DNA of 64,000 bases from Nereocystis luetkeana (lineage: Eukaryota > Sar > Phaeophyceae > Laminariales > Laminariaceae), in contig JARUPZ010000019.1 in the NCBI GenBank assembly GCA_031213475.1, positions 3,126,770 through 3,190,769 of the forward strand. The letters run 5' to 3'. Both the position numbers and the translations under genes were made by a program. The notes beneath the pieces are model-generated. The model did no database searches, was not told where the DNA came from, and saw nothing but the letters and a program-made list of their open reading frames with translations. Below are positions 9,744 through 21,095 of the stretch, one piece after another. Every line of letters starts with the position of its first letter. Positions within the stretch are counted from its first letter, which is position 1.

Positions 9744-12700
9744 AGAAGGGCGGACCCCCCCCTCCCCCCCCCCTCCTCCTGTTACCCACCGACCTATCCA
9801 CCGTGCCACCCCCATCTCCCCCGCGGTCATTCATGGGCTTGGTGATGCCCTGACTGTCGCTATGGTCGCATAACTCTAGGAGTACGATATGCCCGTAGGT
9901 TGGCGTGGTATCATAAAACAAAGCGAAGTGAATGGTGCGTTGCTGTGTTGCATTGCAGCAGAGGCTCTTGACGCCCTTGGTTGTGTTTTTTTTCTTGCAC
10001 TATGTCGCTGGGCTCGAGTGACACGGGGCAGGGTGGCGTAACAATCTCGAAAGTGTATGTGTCTCGGGGCGGTTTTTTGCGGCCGACAAACGAGCGAATT
10101 TGTGTGTGTGTTTGAATGCTCATCCTGTTCTCTGGTATTTAAAAAGCTGCACTTGTTTTTTCCAATTTTTGTAGAAAAGTATTGTGTGCGTTGACTGCGA
10201 GAACGGGTCGAATTTTTTGTCCGGGGGTGTGAACGCAGAAAAATGTAAAATACCACTGTGTCCGTAAATTTAAGGATCGTTTCGTTATCCGTATTTATAT
10301 CCTAATGGTCCTTACATTTCCGAGCAAAATGGTACCTGTTTGTTCTGAGTATTTTGGTCGTGAGTTATCGTCTCCGCGCTGTTTGCAGAGGATGGCAGCC
10401 TCTGTCTTTGCCTCCAGAGAAGCTATAAATGAAGTCAGACGACGTGTATGTTCGTTTTTATGTCGCTGGCGCCATCTACAACAGCACACCAAACTGAAAA
10501 TATGAGTTTTTTTTAGGGAAAAATCCGATATCGAAAGCTGAGTTATTTTTATTTTATATAATACTATCCAATAATAGTTGGTGGGAGCCGGTCGTTTTCT
10601 GCGGCCAGTCTCAAGTTTTGGTTCTCGCGGTCACATGAAACAAACCGTCAATATATTTTTTCAATTTTCGATTGTACAATTTGTCGAGTACGGAAGCAGT
10701 ACATATATATACGTACCTGCTCAATGCATACCAGGTATATATATATATATATGGTACACGCCACATCAGGATCGCATATAGGGGATCAACGCGGTATTTT
10801 ATCTCTCTCTTCCTTTTTCCTTTTTGACGTTTTTTTTTGTGTTTTTTTCTTTTATTTTCTTTTACGTTTTTCGTTTACGTTTTTGTTTTTTCGGTATCGA
10901 GGGGAGGAATGCAGCTATTGCCGTATTGCTACTGCCGTAGCAGCTGGTAATCAAAATGGCTCCAAAATCCAATGCATTGCTTGAAGGCATATTTGGAGAA
11001 GGTTGAGCTCTGTTTGAGTCGCCGCTAAAGTTTTCGTCGACGAGCGTAAGTTGCTCGGCCTCGAGAGAGCACGAATCGGCCTCCTTTGCGCACGCGTCTA
11101 CCCTTTACGTCGTTTTTTTTTCTCGTGGTGATCGAACGCAACATGATGGACGGTAATTGTCCGCACGTTGTGTGGTGTGAGTACCACAGCGGTCGTTGTG
11201 TCTGTGGCTTGGTTCGGCTACGTGGTTGCGTGATGTGAGGGCATTCAATGTGAGCCGTACGGACGGTCTTTGGTGCATTTTCCCGTCTACAAACGAAGAA
11301 GGCAGGCTCCCACAGCGGTGGAAATAAAATTCTCGGAGCTAAAATATTGACACGCAACTGATGGATACGATATGCCTCCGGAGCAGGTAGTAAGTGCGGG
11401 GGAAAAACACACTCTTATGTATTTATTGATACCTGGTAGTTGTTTTCTTGCTTGCAAACGCATCAGGCCCACGATCCGACCCACTTGGTGTCAAGGTCTG
11501 AGTTCGAACGTGAGCTTTTACCCTTCAACTACTATTAATACATACAAAAGTCAAAATTCGAGTTCCGTTTCCAGGAAATAGTATAATCTTTTCTCAAAAT
11601 GTGTGAGTATCTCGCCCTCGCCGCTAATAATCCGCCTGAGTGCAGGTGCGAGCATTTCGCAGCTGCTGCCTCGATAGGCGTGACCTTGTGACATCTCGAC
11701 CCCGCGGCTAACAGGCCAGAGTGTCAGTGCGAGCTTACGTGAAAGTGTAAAATCGACCAAAAAAACAACTCTTCTTGGGAACCTGCTGTGCGCGGTTTCT
11801 TCTATGGATCCGCGCTCAGTCTATTCCGAGGAATTATCCCCCGAAACGTGTATGTGACACTATTTACTCTTGTATTTATTTCGCTAAGGAGCTACCAGAT
11901 TCCGCAGTGGGTGCCACTGGGGTGCCTGCTTTACTAGTTTCGCGTGAGTGCGAGTTTGTAATTTTGACGGCACCAAAAAAAATTGAGGGGTCCGTTTCGA
12001 GTTGCCAGAAGCGTTCGCCATCACGGTCCCGCACGCAAGTTGGCGACAGTTAGTTAGAAATAGTGTGCTGCTGGGCGAGTTCCTGTATTTATTTAATTAA
12101 AAAAAAACTAAAAAAGTACGTCAGCTAGCTGTGAGTTCAACCGATCGGCAGATCGATCGATGCTCAACTTTGCAAGCTGCGTGAACCGTTCGCGCGTTTG
12201 TTTTCCATTCTTTCCCTAGCGATTGACTACTACTGGCCGGTTACTCTCCTCCTGGATGCGACCAGGGTCGACGAGACGATAATACTTGTACTATTTCGTA
12301 CACTGAATTTATAGCGACAGCAACACTGTCTCTTATTTTTTATTTTTTTCCGGTCGATTTTCCTCTCCAAAAACAGGGTGTCAATAGTAAAGTGTCTAAT
12401 CGATTTTGTCTCTTAACGCTAGGAGGTAAACGACCCCTCCAATATCTTTTTAAAAGCAACGTAAATGACCCCTCGATGTCATTCCCTTTTCAATCAAGGC
12501 AAATGTCCGATCGATGTCCTCCCCCGTCGGTGAAAAAAAATAATGCTAGGTGATGTGGCACACGCATGCTGTCATTATGGGTTCTAAAGTTTAATACCGA
12601 GCAAGGCAGCGTGCTCGTAGAACAAGAGTGTCGGCATTATGGCCCATGTTGGGTTTCTAGATTTGACCCCGGCCTCTCGGATTGAAGCACGTGTTTCGCG

Positions 12701-12793
12701 GAAAATTTTATCTGGTACTTATTTCGGGTAGACCTCTGCAACAAATTTGCAGTGGCTATCCAGAAACGACTACCAGGTACCTGGCAATACTTA
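9744..12793. other. 3-kb region without a recognisable gene
   Basis: Follows the hydroxylase-like stop codon and so includes its 3' UTR. Frames are short and unconvincing. It holds TACCWGGTA motifs at 10729, 11430 and 12771, a TATTAATA at 11533, T-rich tracts around 10810-10890 and an (AT)n run at 10735-10752. Confidence 0.5.
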
Positions 12794-13114
12794 CATGGTA
12801 CACCAGAACGCTGCTTCTAAACATCAGCTCCCGCTTGGCACCCTGATCCCTACGGTGACCTAGTCCCAGCCGGGCCTGAACCCTTCAAACTGAAACACGA
12901 ATTATGATAAGCCGCCGGCAGGGCCCACCAAGAACCCGATCCCACAAAATCATCGAAATCGGTGGGATCGGGTTTTTGGTGGGCCCCGCCGGCGGCTAAT
13001 TGTATTTCCTTGTTCAGTTTGAAGGGCTCAGGCCCGGGTGGGATGAGGTCACCGTAGGGATCAGGGTGCCAAGCGGGAGCAGGGTGCTTATAAGCAGCGT
13101 TCTGGTATACCTGG
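12794..13114. mobile_element. Fold-back element J (321 bp)
   Basis: Nearly the whole element is one inverted repeat. The outer arms (about 110 bp) share ACCAGAACGCTGCTT, CTCCCGCTTGGCACCCTGAT and CCCTACGGTGACC. A second inner hairpin at 12912-12997 pairs GCCGCCGGCAGGGCCCACCA with its complement. It can be read as flanked by TA (12792-12793 and 13115-13116) with terminal CATGG on the left and CCTGG on the right. It codes for nothing. The exact ends are uncertain because the right one coincides with a TACCTGGTA motif. Confidence 0.65.
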
Positions 13115-13404
13115 TATATAGCATAATCCTACATATTTGCCGTTTCTGCACAAACATTTTTTTATGCCTGCCTGTGCCCATATACACACCTACTACTGTA
13201 AGTTCCGAATTCGAAGTCGTCCTACACAACTGACTTCACAATAAAGTGCTCCTGAAATTATGTACTGGTATCTATCTTTCGAAACACTCAAAATATAACA
13301 CAATTTGCGGTGCTGTTACTGTCAGGTACTGATGTCAGGTAGGATACCTCGTACGTATACGTAGCTCAGAACGGTGTGGACGTGTTGACGCCGCGTGTTG
13401 TTTC

Positions 13405-13900
13405 AAGCGTAGCGAATGTCTCGACAAGTGCTGCGTGGAGGGTCCTTTGTGAGGGCAAGGATCGAGCTGTGCGAAGCTTCCTGCTGAAATAATGAAGGTA
13501 AGAGGATGAAATCTCGAGATTGGAACGCCATCGCGTGCCTGTGGGACGTCCTATCGAAGCGGGCAACAGCCTGCTCTTTTTCTCAGAACCACCCCCGAAA
13601 TAAAGGAGAAAAGTAAAAACCACCATATGCACTGTCAATCGATATGTCCACTGGTCACGTATCCACTTGATGTGCGTACATATCGCCCACAGCACGCTTG
13701 GTTCCTTGCTAACCAACCGCGTTGCTCGTTCAAGCATCGTAAAACTTGGAATCTGGAAGGAATCTGATGGTCTGAGGAGCTAGAGCAGGGCAAATACTTC
13801 AGACTCTCCATCGAACTCAAGTCAGCTTAGAGGTGACAGCCAGTCTCGGCCGTGGTGATCCGGGGATATCGTGACCCAATTGCTCAAGCTGCTGTAACAT
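13405..13900 (+). repeat. Direct repeat, left copy
   Basis: Aligns at roughly 75-80% with 15495-15945. Shared blocks are CACTGTCAATCGATATGTCC, CGCTTGGTTCCTTG, GAATCTGATGGTCTGA and CTCCATCGAACTCAAGTCA. The pair could be old LTRs around 1.6 kb, but no reverse transcriptase, primer site or polypurine tract is visible. Confidence 0.6.
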
Positions 13901-13964
13901 GGTGAACCCATGGAGATACTTACGTGTCACTATATCAACGATAACTGCTCATGTACTAAGGAGA

Positions 13965-15004
13965 GATGCTCGCATACATATATTTATACATCACACCTAG
14001 AAATGGTACTGGAACAGCAAGTGTGCACCGCTTCCGCATGCAATATATGACATTCTCTTTGACAAGCACGGACGGGAACGTGAAGCCGATTCGTGAAGCC
14101 GACGTCCGGAGAAACACTGTGGTGCACGTTCGTCCCTTGTCGTTTTCCTGGCTATACGACTTATGTCCCGACTACGTGCCGCACGAAAACTCTCCAAGCG
14201 AGAGCGTGCTCGCAAGCACGGAAGCCAAACCAAGCAGCAAACGATTCGAGGACAACGGATGAACGGATCGCCACGGAAAATTGAATAGCTTAGTTGGTCC
14301 GGCGACACCATTCAGCTGCGACCCTGTACACTCGATTTCGCAAGGCGCCCTGGGTGTCTTCTTGGTATCTGAAATATGTTGGCCTGGAGCTCGGTTGTCT
14401 GGGGTCCTGGTGTGTGGAGCTTGTATCTGGAGTCTGCGTGTGAGATCCGGAGGACTGGCTAATATTTCCTTGCACGAGGGTCCCGGGGGCCTACTGTAGT
14501 TCCTTCAACTCTGTTTGTTGTGGGGGGAGGGTCATCAAAAACAACTTTGTGTAGTACTCCGGCGGTATTCGGTTGAAACGTGAGGTGAGCACTTTGTCAA
14601 TCAATCACTGCCGATCGGGAGATGAGACAAGCGTCTCCCGTAGGTGTTGCAAGTAGGTTCGGCGGTAGCACTTCGACTGTGGAAGATAAGCACCTGTGGT
14701 GCTATTGTCGAACGTGTGGCGAAAGTGAGCGCCTTCTCGGAGTTTTGTTCGTGGAAATGGCTCGTCTGTGTTTTTTAGAGTATAACATTGGTGTATGGGA
14801 CCAAACGTATCGTCCATGTTTTGCATTGGCGGGAATGTTGTTGGTTTTGTAGCTCGCCATGGGCGCCACGGAAATAGGACTCGTGCGGATGGCTTCATGA
14901 GTCGTTGGCGGTTAAAAGTCGCGACGAAACTTGGGGAAAGTATGAAGCGTTGGCTAGTCGAATTCTGCTGTTTGTATAACGTACAAGGCCCAGGACGGGC
15001 GCTC
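13965..15004. other. Spacer between the direct repeats
   Basis: Frames at 13966-14262 and 14605-15093 (minus) show no known domain. TG/TC-rich text near 14330-14480 is low complexity. No gene is supported. Confidence 0.4.
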
Positions 15005-15494
15005 TTCTCACCACAGTTCAGGATCAAATCCTCCGACGGAGGGGCATAGCAACATCGGGCCGACGGCGAGGGATGGAGGAGGAAGGCACACACACGCTGT
15101 CACCGGACTATGGCTGGGATGGCTGCTTGGTACCGATGCTCATATGCACCGCGCTGGGGGGGTACTGCAGCGACGGGGAGCCGAGGAGGGACGGAGGATC
15201 GATTAGTCACCGAAATGCCCGCTTGGCACCAACGCTCACATGCGCCGAACTCGGGGGGTGTTGCAGCCACGGGGCGCCAAGGAGGAACGGCGCATCTCAC
15301 GGTAGAGAAACTCGCCCTGGGTCGGCGATAGTAATGCGTCGGACAGGGGAGGTGTTACAACGCCGATCGAGGGTGGAGGATCGAAGAGGAAGGAGCACAC
15401 GCTGTTTCCGGGCCGTGATCGGGATATCCATTTTGCACCAACGATAAGTATACGTCGGGAAGGTGGGGTGCTGCAACGCGAGGGGCTTTGAAGC
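15005..15494. repeat. Degenerate tandem array, unit about 85-90 bp
   Basis: About five diverged units. Clearest are GCTTGGTACCGATGCTCATA at 15125 and GCTTGGCACCAACGCTCACA at 15212, each followed by a GGGGG, TGCAGC and GAGGGACGG-type ending. Later units begin GTCGGCGATAG (15320) and GCACCAACGATAAG (15435). Confidence 0.55.
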
Positions 15495-15945
15495 GTGGCG
15501 ACTGTCATGACCAGTGCTGCGTGGAGAGTCTATTGCGACCCCGCTGAAGAAATAGAGGTTAGAGGAATGGTTCCCGAGATCGCATCGTGTGCCTGCAGAA
15601 AGCCCTGCCGAGGCGGGCCGCAACTTACTCTTCACTCAGAACCACCCCGAAGTGAAGGAACAAACCACCATTTCCACTGTCAATCGATATGTCCACTGGT
15701 CAAATCTCCATGTATTGTGCGTATATATCGCCCGAAACGCGCTTGGTTCCTTGATAGTCAACCGCGTTGATTGTGCAACCATTGGGAGTCTGGGGCCTGG
15801 GGGGAATCTGATGGTCTGATGAGCTTGCCTGGGCAAACGTTCCAGATTCTCCATCGAACTCAAGTCAACATAGAGGTGATCATCAGTCTCGGCCATGGCG
15901 ATCCTGGGATACCGTGACCCGGGGGCTCAAGCTGCTACAACATAG
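15495..15945 (+). repeat. Direct repeat, right copy
   Basis: Partner of 13405-13900. Its left part runs straight on from a degenerate tandem array. Confidence 0.6.
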
Positions 15946-16981
15946 CATAATGCCATACGCCGGCGCCAAGCTCTTGTATGATACCTGGCCGGATTTACCG
16001 GAAACCTCAACTCCACTCGCCTAACTGTCTCTCGCAAAATACCGGGATGGGTGCGTGGGCATGTGAGAGATGCATCTTGTGAACAACATCCATGAGTTTA
16101 ATGTGCACGGGCGTCATGGCGGGGGAAAGGGTGTCGGCTCTAGCCTGTAATGTACTGCGCAATATAATGTACTGGTAACGTTTTCATGCCATCTATGGGG
16201 TAACCTCATCATTTAGTATTCCTCAATCGAGCTGGCTTTCGGTTGCTCGACCCTTTCCACGACACTGCGTATGAATGCCTTTTCGATGCCTGTCTGTGCT
16301 GTCTCCAAGCACCAAACCCCCTTCGAAGGAGGAGCACGCCGGATTGACTTGACCGCCACAGTTTAGCCTCGCCATCGCCGGTGCCCGTACAGGGGCCATC
16401 AACGCATTGCGTCGGGCAACGCGACGATAACCCGGTTTGCAGGCTCGAACCTCGTACTTCGGGGTAGGTAGCCTTAAGTTGGATGCAGGGTAGGTGACGG
16501 TAGGGGTTTGGGTTGGACTTGGGGTTGGGTCGTGACTGCTGAAAGAAAACGTACAATGGTCCTACTGAACGCTTTCTATTCATGGCCTCATCGGTTGGGT
16601 GTGAGTGTGTTTTGGAGGCGCTAAATATTAGTTCGTAGAACAGGTGCTTTCCCCGAATATTTCTAATTTCTGCATAATTTAGAGGCCCATCCGGGTAGAT
16701 TGGTGTTATGATACTCTGTTTCCTTCGAAGCCCTGCAGCGGTCAAGGAAATTCGAGAAATGATGGCTTACTTCGTGTTACTTGTGGAAGGTCTATTGCAT
16801 AGGGAACGAGGGTTTACGGCGAGGCACAGCCGTTCGGACCTCCCATCGGGGCCCTTACTACTAGTACTATTATTAATGATACTTTGATAGTTTAACGTCG
16901 ATCTTGTAACAAAGAACCCATCACACGTGAGTGAGGACGCATGACCTGCTCTCCGTATTTGACGCAAGATGCTAGCCTTCT
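15946..16981. other. Region without a recognisable gene
   Basis: A 178-residue minus-strand frame (16209-16745) covers much of it but has no recognisable domain. A B-box-like GGCTCGAACCTC lies at 16441-16452, so an old SINE-like fragment is possible. Confidence 0.35.
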
Positions 16982-17085
16982 CTTAGATACCACCCTACCA
17001 CAGGAAACAACCCTCGGTGTCAAAAAAAAGGAAAAAACAAGCAAAAACAAGTTTATCACCGCGGTGCGTTAGATACCACCCCCCT
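16982..17085 (+). repeat. Short direct repeat, left copy
   Basis: Holds GATACCACCC at both edges, an A-rich core and CACCGCGGTGCGTTAGATAC. It pairs loosely with 17948-18050, 966 bases to the right. Confidence 0.4.
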
Positions 17086-17571
17086 GGGCCGATATTCCTT
17101 CCAAACAATGCTAAGCAAAATATCACCCAGGGTCCACAGAAAAGTAGCACCGCATATGAAGGAGAACAACACCTTACCAACAATATTAAACAGAGCCAGG
17201 ACCCTTCGGCACGGGCGGCCCATCACCGTGGACAGAACGCCTATGTGGTCCCAGCGAAGGCTGCTGCTGCTCTGACACGGCCTGCTGACGCGTCTTTACC
17301 CAAGCGCAGGCCCACGACCGCTTTATTCTCCGTCGGTCCTCAAATCACCCCTGCTGTACCTGCGCCTCAAGCCCCGACAGAAGCGCTCGACGAGCCGGCC
17401 ACGGCAACGCGTCCCTCGCCAGCCACAACATCGAGTGCTGCCGCCGGCAAAAAAGTCCGCGGTGCCGGCACAGTTGGTCGCGCCTCAATCCCTGGCACTA
17501 GCGTTGAAGGTCCCGCCAGCAGTGGCCTTTGCGGCGTCACCCCCCTCGTTACTACCCCCCCGTACACGTAG
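17017..17571 (+). CDS. Orphan ORF, 184 aa, no known domain
   Basis: Basic start, then an Ala/Pro/Thr-rich body (PAPQAPTEALDEPATATRPS) and a stop at 17569-17571. No Zn knuckle, protease or membrane segment is visible. It sits between two short direct repeats and just before an inverted family H copy. It could be a fragment of a retroelement coat protein or chance. I do not recognise it and give it low weight. Confidence 0.2.
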   Translation: MSKKRKKQAKTSLSPRCVRYHPPGPIFLPNNAKQNITQGPQKSSTAYEGEQHLTNNIKQSQDPSARAAHHRGQNAYVVPAKAAAALTRPADASLPKRRPTTALFSVGPQITPAVPAPQAPTEALDEPATATRPSPATTSSAAAGKKVRGAGTVGRASIPGTSVEGPASSGLCGVTPLVTTPPYT

Positions 17572-17580
17572 TGTTTAAGA

Positions 17581-17920
17581 TAAGGCACCCAAGAGGCAGT
17601 TACTACATAGCACCTCTATTGCTGTCTCTGGAAGTGGCCACACCGGAAAATAAATTAACTCGTTGACGCTGTCATCCATGTGCAAGTCCGCTTCACATGC
17701 GGTTCTTAGAATGATGCAGCTCACCCTTCATGCGACTGGTCGAACACCTCACGGCGCTTCGAGCTTGGTGCAAACAAATATCTGCCTGGTCGGTGAAAAC
17801 CCGGCGTGCTCCCCGTCCCGGCATGGTAGGGATGCGGGGGTACTACGACTGCGGCCATGCATGATAATGAGTTCTCCCCCGTACGACCTGAGGGGGGAGT
17901 ATTAAGTGTATTCATTTTTT
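17581..17920 (-). repeat. Family H repeat, inverted partial copy
   Basis: Starts GGCACCCAAGAGGCAGTTAC and runs through the CTCACCCTTCATGCGACT and GGTAGGGATGCG landmarks to CATGCATGATAATGAG. The far end is missing. A diverged copy. Confidence 0.7.
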
Positions 17921-17947
17921 CGTCAGCGTACTGCTATATCCCCCCGC

Positions 17948-18050
17948 CGATACCACCCCGCACGAGAAAACACCCCCCGTTGATAAAAAGAGCAAAGCGA
18001 AAGCTCGAATAAACTATGCCCATCATCACCGGGGTACGTTATATACCACC
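17948..18050 (+). repeat. Short direct repeat, right copy
   Basis: Diverged partner of 16982-17085 with GATACCACCCC, AAAAAGAGCAAAGCG and CACCGGGGTACGTTATATAC. Confidence 0.4.
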
Positions 18051-18506
18051 CGACCACAGATAACCACCACCCCGGGGGATGAAAAAAGCACAACGCGAAA
18101 TGATCTTCCCATCGGGGGTGGTTTTTTACGTCAAACACGGTACTGATAGGCAAACAGCCTGGAAGGGGATAGGTGTGTCCCAAGCCCCAAGCAACTCTTA
18201 ACAGACTCTAGAGGGAGGGGACAGAGCAACCCCGTCTCCTCTTCCCTCGCCACTAACAAAATTGTTGTGTTTTCAAGGATCGTTCGTACCAGGTAGAAGG
18301 ACGTGCCAACAGTGGTAAAGATGATGTATATATATGCCGAATGATTCGTACCAGGTACCAGGTATATCGTTATTTTGGGTTAATATAGTCATCAATCATA
18401 GCTTGGTGTTATTGTAGAGTCTATAAATTATACTGGCACGTAGCTTAGTAATTTTTTATTGTAGACTATGAAATGGAGCTCTACCGGTATACGAGGTACA
18501 TATTAA

Positions 18507-19040
18507 CCATGTGTAAAGGAAGGAGCTGGCAGACAGGGTAACAAGGCACCAGGCCGACTAGGAAGTAGAACATGACCATACTACTATTAATAGTGCCACC
18601 AACTGGTGCAGCTGGTTCGAACGTGGTCTTCCCTTGCCTTCTCTTTTTGTTCTGCTTTTTTCTTTCTTGCGCTGATTCTCCGTGATTTTCAATTTATTTA
18701 TTTCTCTTCCTTTCCTGATTGATAAGCCGTATTGAAGGAGTCGCGTGGCGTGGTTGGATGACGAACCTGCTCTGCTCGTTTCGTATTGTCTGACACCAAG
18801 GGGCTGGGCATAGTTGACGAACGCAGGGCGGAGACGGCAGTCTGGGTAGCAAGGTACCAGGCGGGTTAGCAGGGAGAACCTGACTATACTACTCGTACCA
18901 CAAACTGCTGCCGCCACCTGCTGGAGGGTGCTTTGGACTTTGGTCTGCCTGTTATTTTCCCTTTGTTAACTGGTTGTGCTGGATGTCGACGTGTAGAAAG
19001 AACGGTTTAACAATGTGAAGAACACACACAAACACACCCA
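18507..19040 (-). repeat. Dispersed repeat, copy 2 (inverted)
   Basis: Inverted relative to 3450-4370. The matching frame is 18558-18917 on the minus strand (119 residues). Against copy 1 this copy has a six-base insertion that turns CTAG (4293-4296) into CTATTAATAG (18584-18593). Confidence 0.7.
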
Positions 19041-19302
19041 CCATTACCATTATATGACACGAAGTAGGTACTGGTACGCAGTACGCAGGTGCGGAAGAAG
19101 GTAGCGGCTAAGGGTTAGAGAGCCTGTATCTATCAAATCATCACCATCCGTATATATATACCAGCATATCGTATTCCGGTACAAAATATTCCTTTCGCCG
19201 GTCGGCAACCAACCATGAGTGACTGCGCCAGCGCATCTTATTCGTTCCGTGTTCTGCAGCTCCGACGAAGAACTCCGAGATCCGAGAAGAATGAGGAGGG
19301 TA

Positions 19303-19397
19303 TTAACCCCTTTAGAACCGCAGTCCCGTTTTGGGGACAAACTACTTGAAGTTAGAATCGTTTGTCCCCAAAACGGGACTGCGGTTCTAAAAGTTAA
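19303..19397. mobile_element. MITE family B, best copy
   Basis: A 95-bp fold-back element starting TTAACCCCTTTAGAACCGCA and ending CTGCGGTTCTAAAAGTTAA. The arms carry AGTCCCGTTTTGGGGACAAA and its complement. It is flanked by TA at 19301-19302 and 19398-19399, so its target duplication is TA, as in Tc1/mariner-type elements. It codes for nothing. Confidence 0.8.
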
Positions 19398-19524
19398 TAG
19401 TACACCACGCACGTATTCCAGAAAAGATGGTGCGCAGGTTCACGGCTTACGATCCCAACCCAATCAACCAATGCTTGTAGCGGGGCTAGTCCTCTTCGTC
19501 TCCTACTGCGCCGATACTGGATAC

Positions 19525-19795
19525 ACTTTTTTGCGTTTTGCTATCTGCTTCTGTTTTTTTTTGTTTTTTTTTTGCTTAGCTTCATCTTCTTTTTTTAGGT
19601 TTTTGTCTTCTATTAATAGTCTCCTTTTTGCTTCCCTGGTGTCCGCAGTGGTGGAGTGCGTATGCTTGTTTTTTGTTTTTGCCTCTGTTTTTACTTGAGG
19701 TATTTCTTCCACTCCAAAATTATTGGAGCCTGTCCTGCGACCACGGACTGCATTGTATTGTGAGTTAATGTGAGAACAACAAACAAAACAACAAC
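19525..19795 (+). mobile_element. LINE 3'-end fragment
   Basis: Matches the 3' UTR of the LINE at 30360-30616 (TTTTTAGGTTTTTGTCT, TGGTGTCCGCAGTGG, GAGTTAATGTGAGAACAAC) and ends in AAC/AAAC repeats. It is a severely 5'-truncated insertion. Confidence 0.75.
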
Positions 19796-19799
19796 ATCA

Positions 19800-20608
19800 G
19801 TCTGTGTCAACCATTTTCTCGGAGAACTTTTGGTACCCTCTACCAGTATCTGCTATTAATATTACGAGTGTCCACGTGTTACGAGTGATCCTGCTACAAT
19901 TATTAAAATTATCAATCGTATGAAGTACCCGAGGTGAGAAGATTGTGTAAACAACTGACCGCCCCGTGAGGTTATCTCGACGGAGGAGGGGGAAGAACGC
20001 GTCTGGCCCCCATCTATTTGCGTTGAGGCTACACCTCACACCTAGTGGTCGTTTTTTTAATTTTATAAATATGCTCACCGCATTACTAGTATTAATAATA
20101 TTACACTGAGGTGAATAGTCCGAATAGTAAAAACACCTACGAGTTCCTTTTGAGCCAAAAACAGGCACATACTGAAGCCAAGTAAAAAACACCCGTCACG
20201 ACCAGTGTTTGTTTTGTGCCAGAACATTGAGCGTGTGGCCTCCAAAAACTTTTTTTGTTTTGTTTTCATGAGGCGGGTGGCATGGCGATGGCTTTCGTTG
20301 ACGATTTATTTCTGCCCCTTAAGGCTAGGTCTTCCTTTCATTTTTTTGTACGTACTTTGCCGGCTTCGTTGCCTTACCGTTCAGGGGTATGGGAGTGGGT
20401 TTTGAGGAGCCGCATCTTCGACTCATTCATGTTCTACTTCGTGGTATCGGGGTTACCATGAATTTTCCATAATTCTGCATATTGTCATGGTATCCCCTCT
20501 CCCCTGTTGCGGCGTGATGATTTGTAGCAATCGTCACCTCATCATACCTGGCAGGCGTTATCGCTTGCTTTTCTGATGAGCGCCTCGCCCCTTCGTTCAG
20601 AAGACATC
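19800..20608. other. Region without a recognisable gene
   Basis: Contains TATTAATA at 19854 and 20090 and an imperfect inverted pair (GGTATCGGGGTTACCATGAA near 20441 and CATGGTATCCCC near 20487). Nothing else is supported. Confidence 0.4.
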
Positions 20609-20782
20609 TGATGGCGAGGCAAGCAACAACTAATACAAGAGCTTACTATGCCATCGTCAAGCACGTCGTGTGAATGACCAGAACAGAGCCAAGATCTGAT
20701 GGCGAGGCAAGCAACAACTAATACAAGAGCTTATTATGCCATCGTCAAGCACCTCGTGTTAGTGACCAGAGCAGAGCCAAAG
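20609..20782 (+). repeat. Tandem duplication, about 88 bp x 2
   Basis: GATGGCGAGGCAAGCAACAA begins each copy (20611 and 20699). The copies differ at a few positions, for example CACGTCGTGTGA versus CACCTCGTGTTA. Confidence 0.85.
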
Positions 20783-20891
20783 GTATCAAAACCTGCTGGA
20801 AGGAGTCGGTCCCTAGGTCCATACTGCCTTACACTTAACCCTGGCGTCATCGGCAGGACGCTTTTTTTGGCTCCTGTTCGAGGTCTGATGT

Positions 20892-21095
20892 GTTATAGGC
20901 TTAGATTGGGTAGGCGATCGGTTAACCTTTCGGCAATAGCCCAATGGACTAAGCCCTTTCCAAATGGTGTCGTCGGCAGGACATGTGTCGTTGGTTGTGA
21001 GTCCACCATAGAATCGCTTTTTTACAGAAAAGTGAATTTCCTCATGTCAAGAATCTGAAAAATAATACTTCTGGATCTCCAAAAATTGGAAGCGC
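20892..21095 (+). mobile_element. tRNA-headed SINE-like family G, copy
   Basis: TTATAGGCTTAGATTGGGTAG, then an A-box-like TAGCCCAATGG, TCGTCGGCAGGAC and GTGAGTCCACCATAGAATCG, then the ACAGAAAAGTGA and CTTCTGGATC body. The pol III B box is damaged here (compare GAGTTCGAATC at 32662). Confidence 0.6.

Noticed and set aside
16209..16745. 178-codon minus-strand frame
   Set aside because: Composition and residues look random; a B-box-like site within it suggests repeat debris.
19219..19698. 159-codon frame at 19.2-19.7 kb
   Set aside because: It is stitched from a MITE B copy and the LINE 3' UTR fragment.
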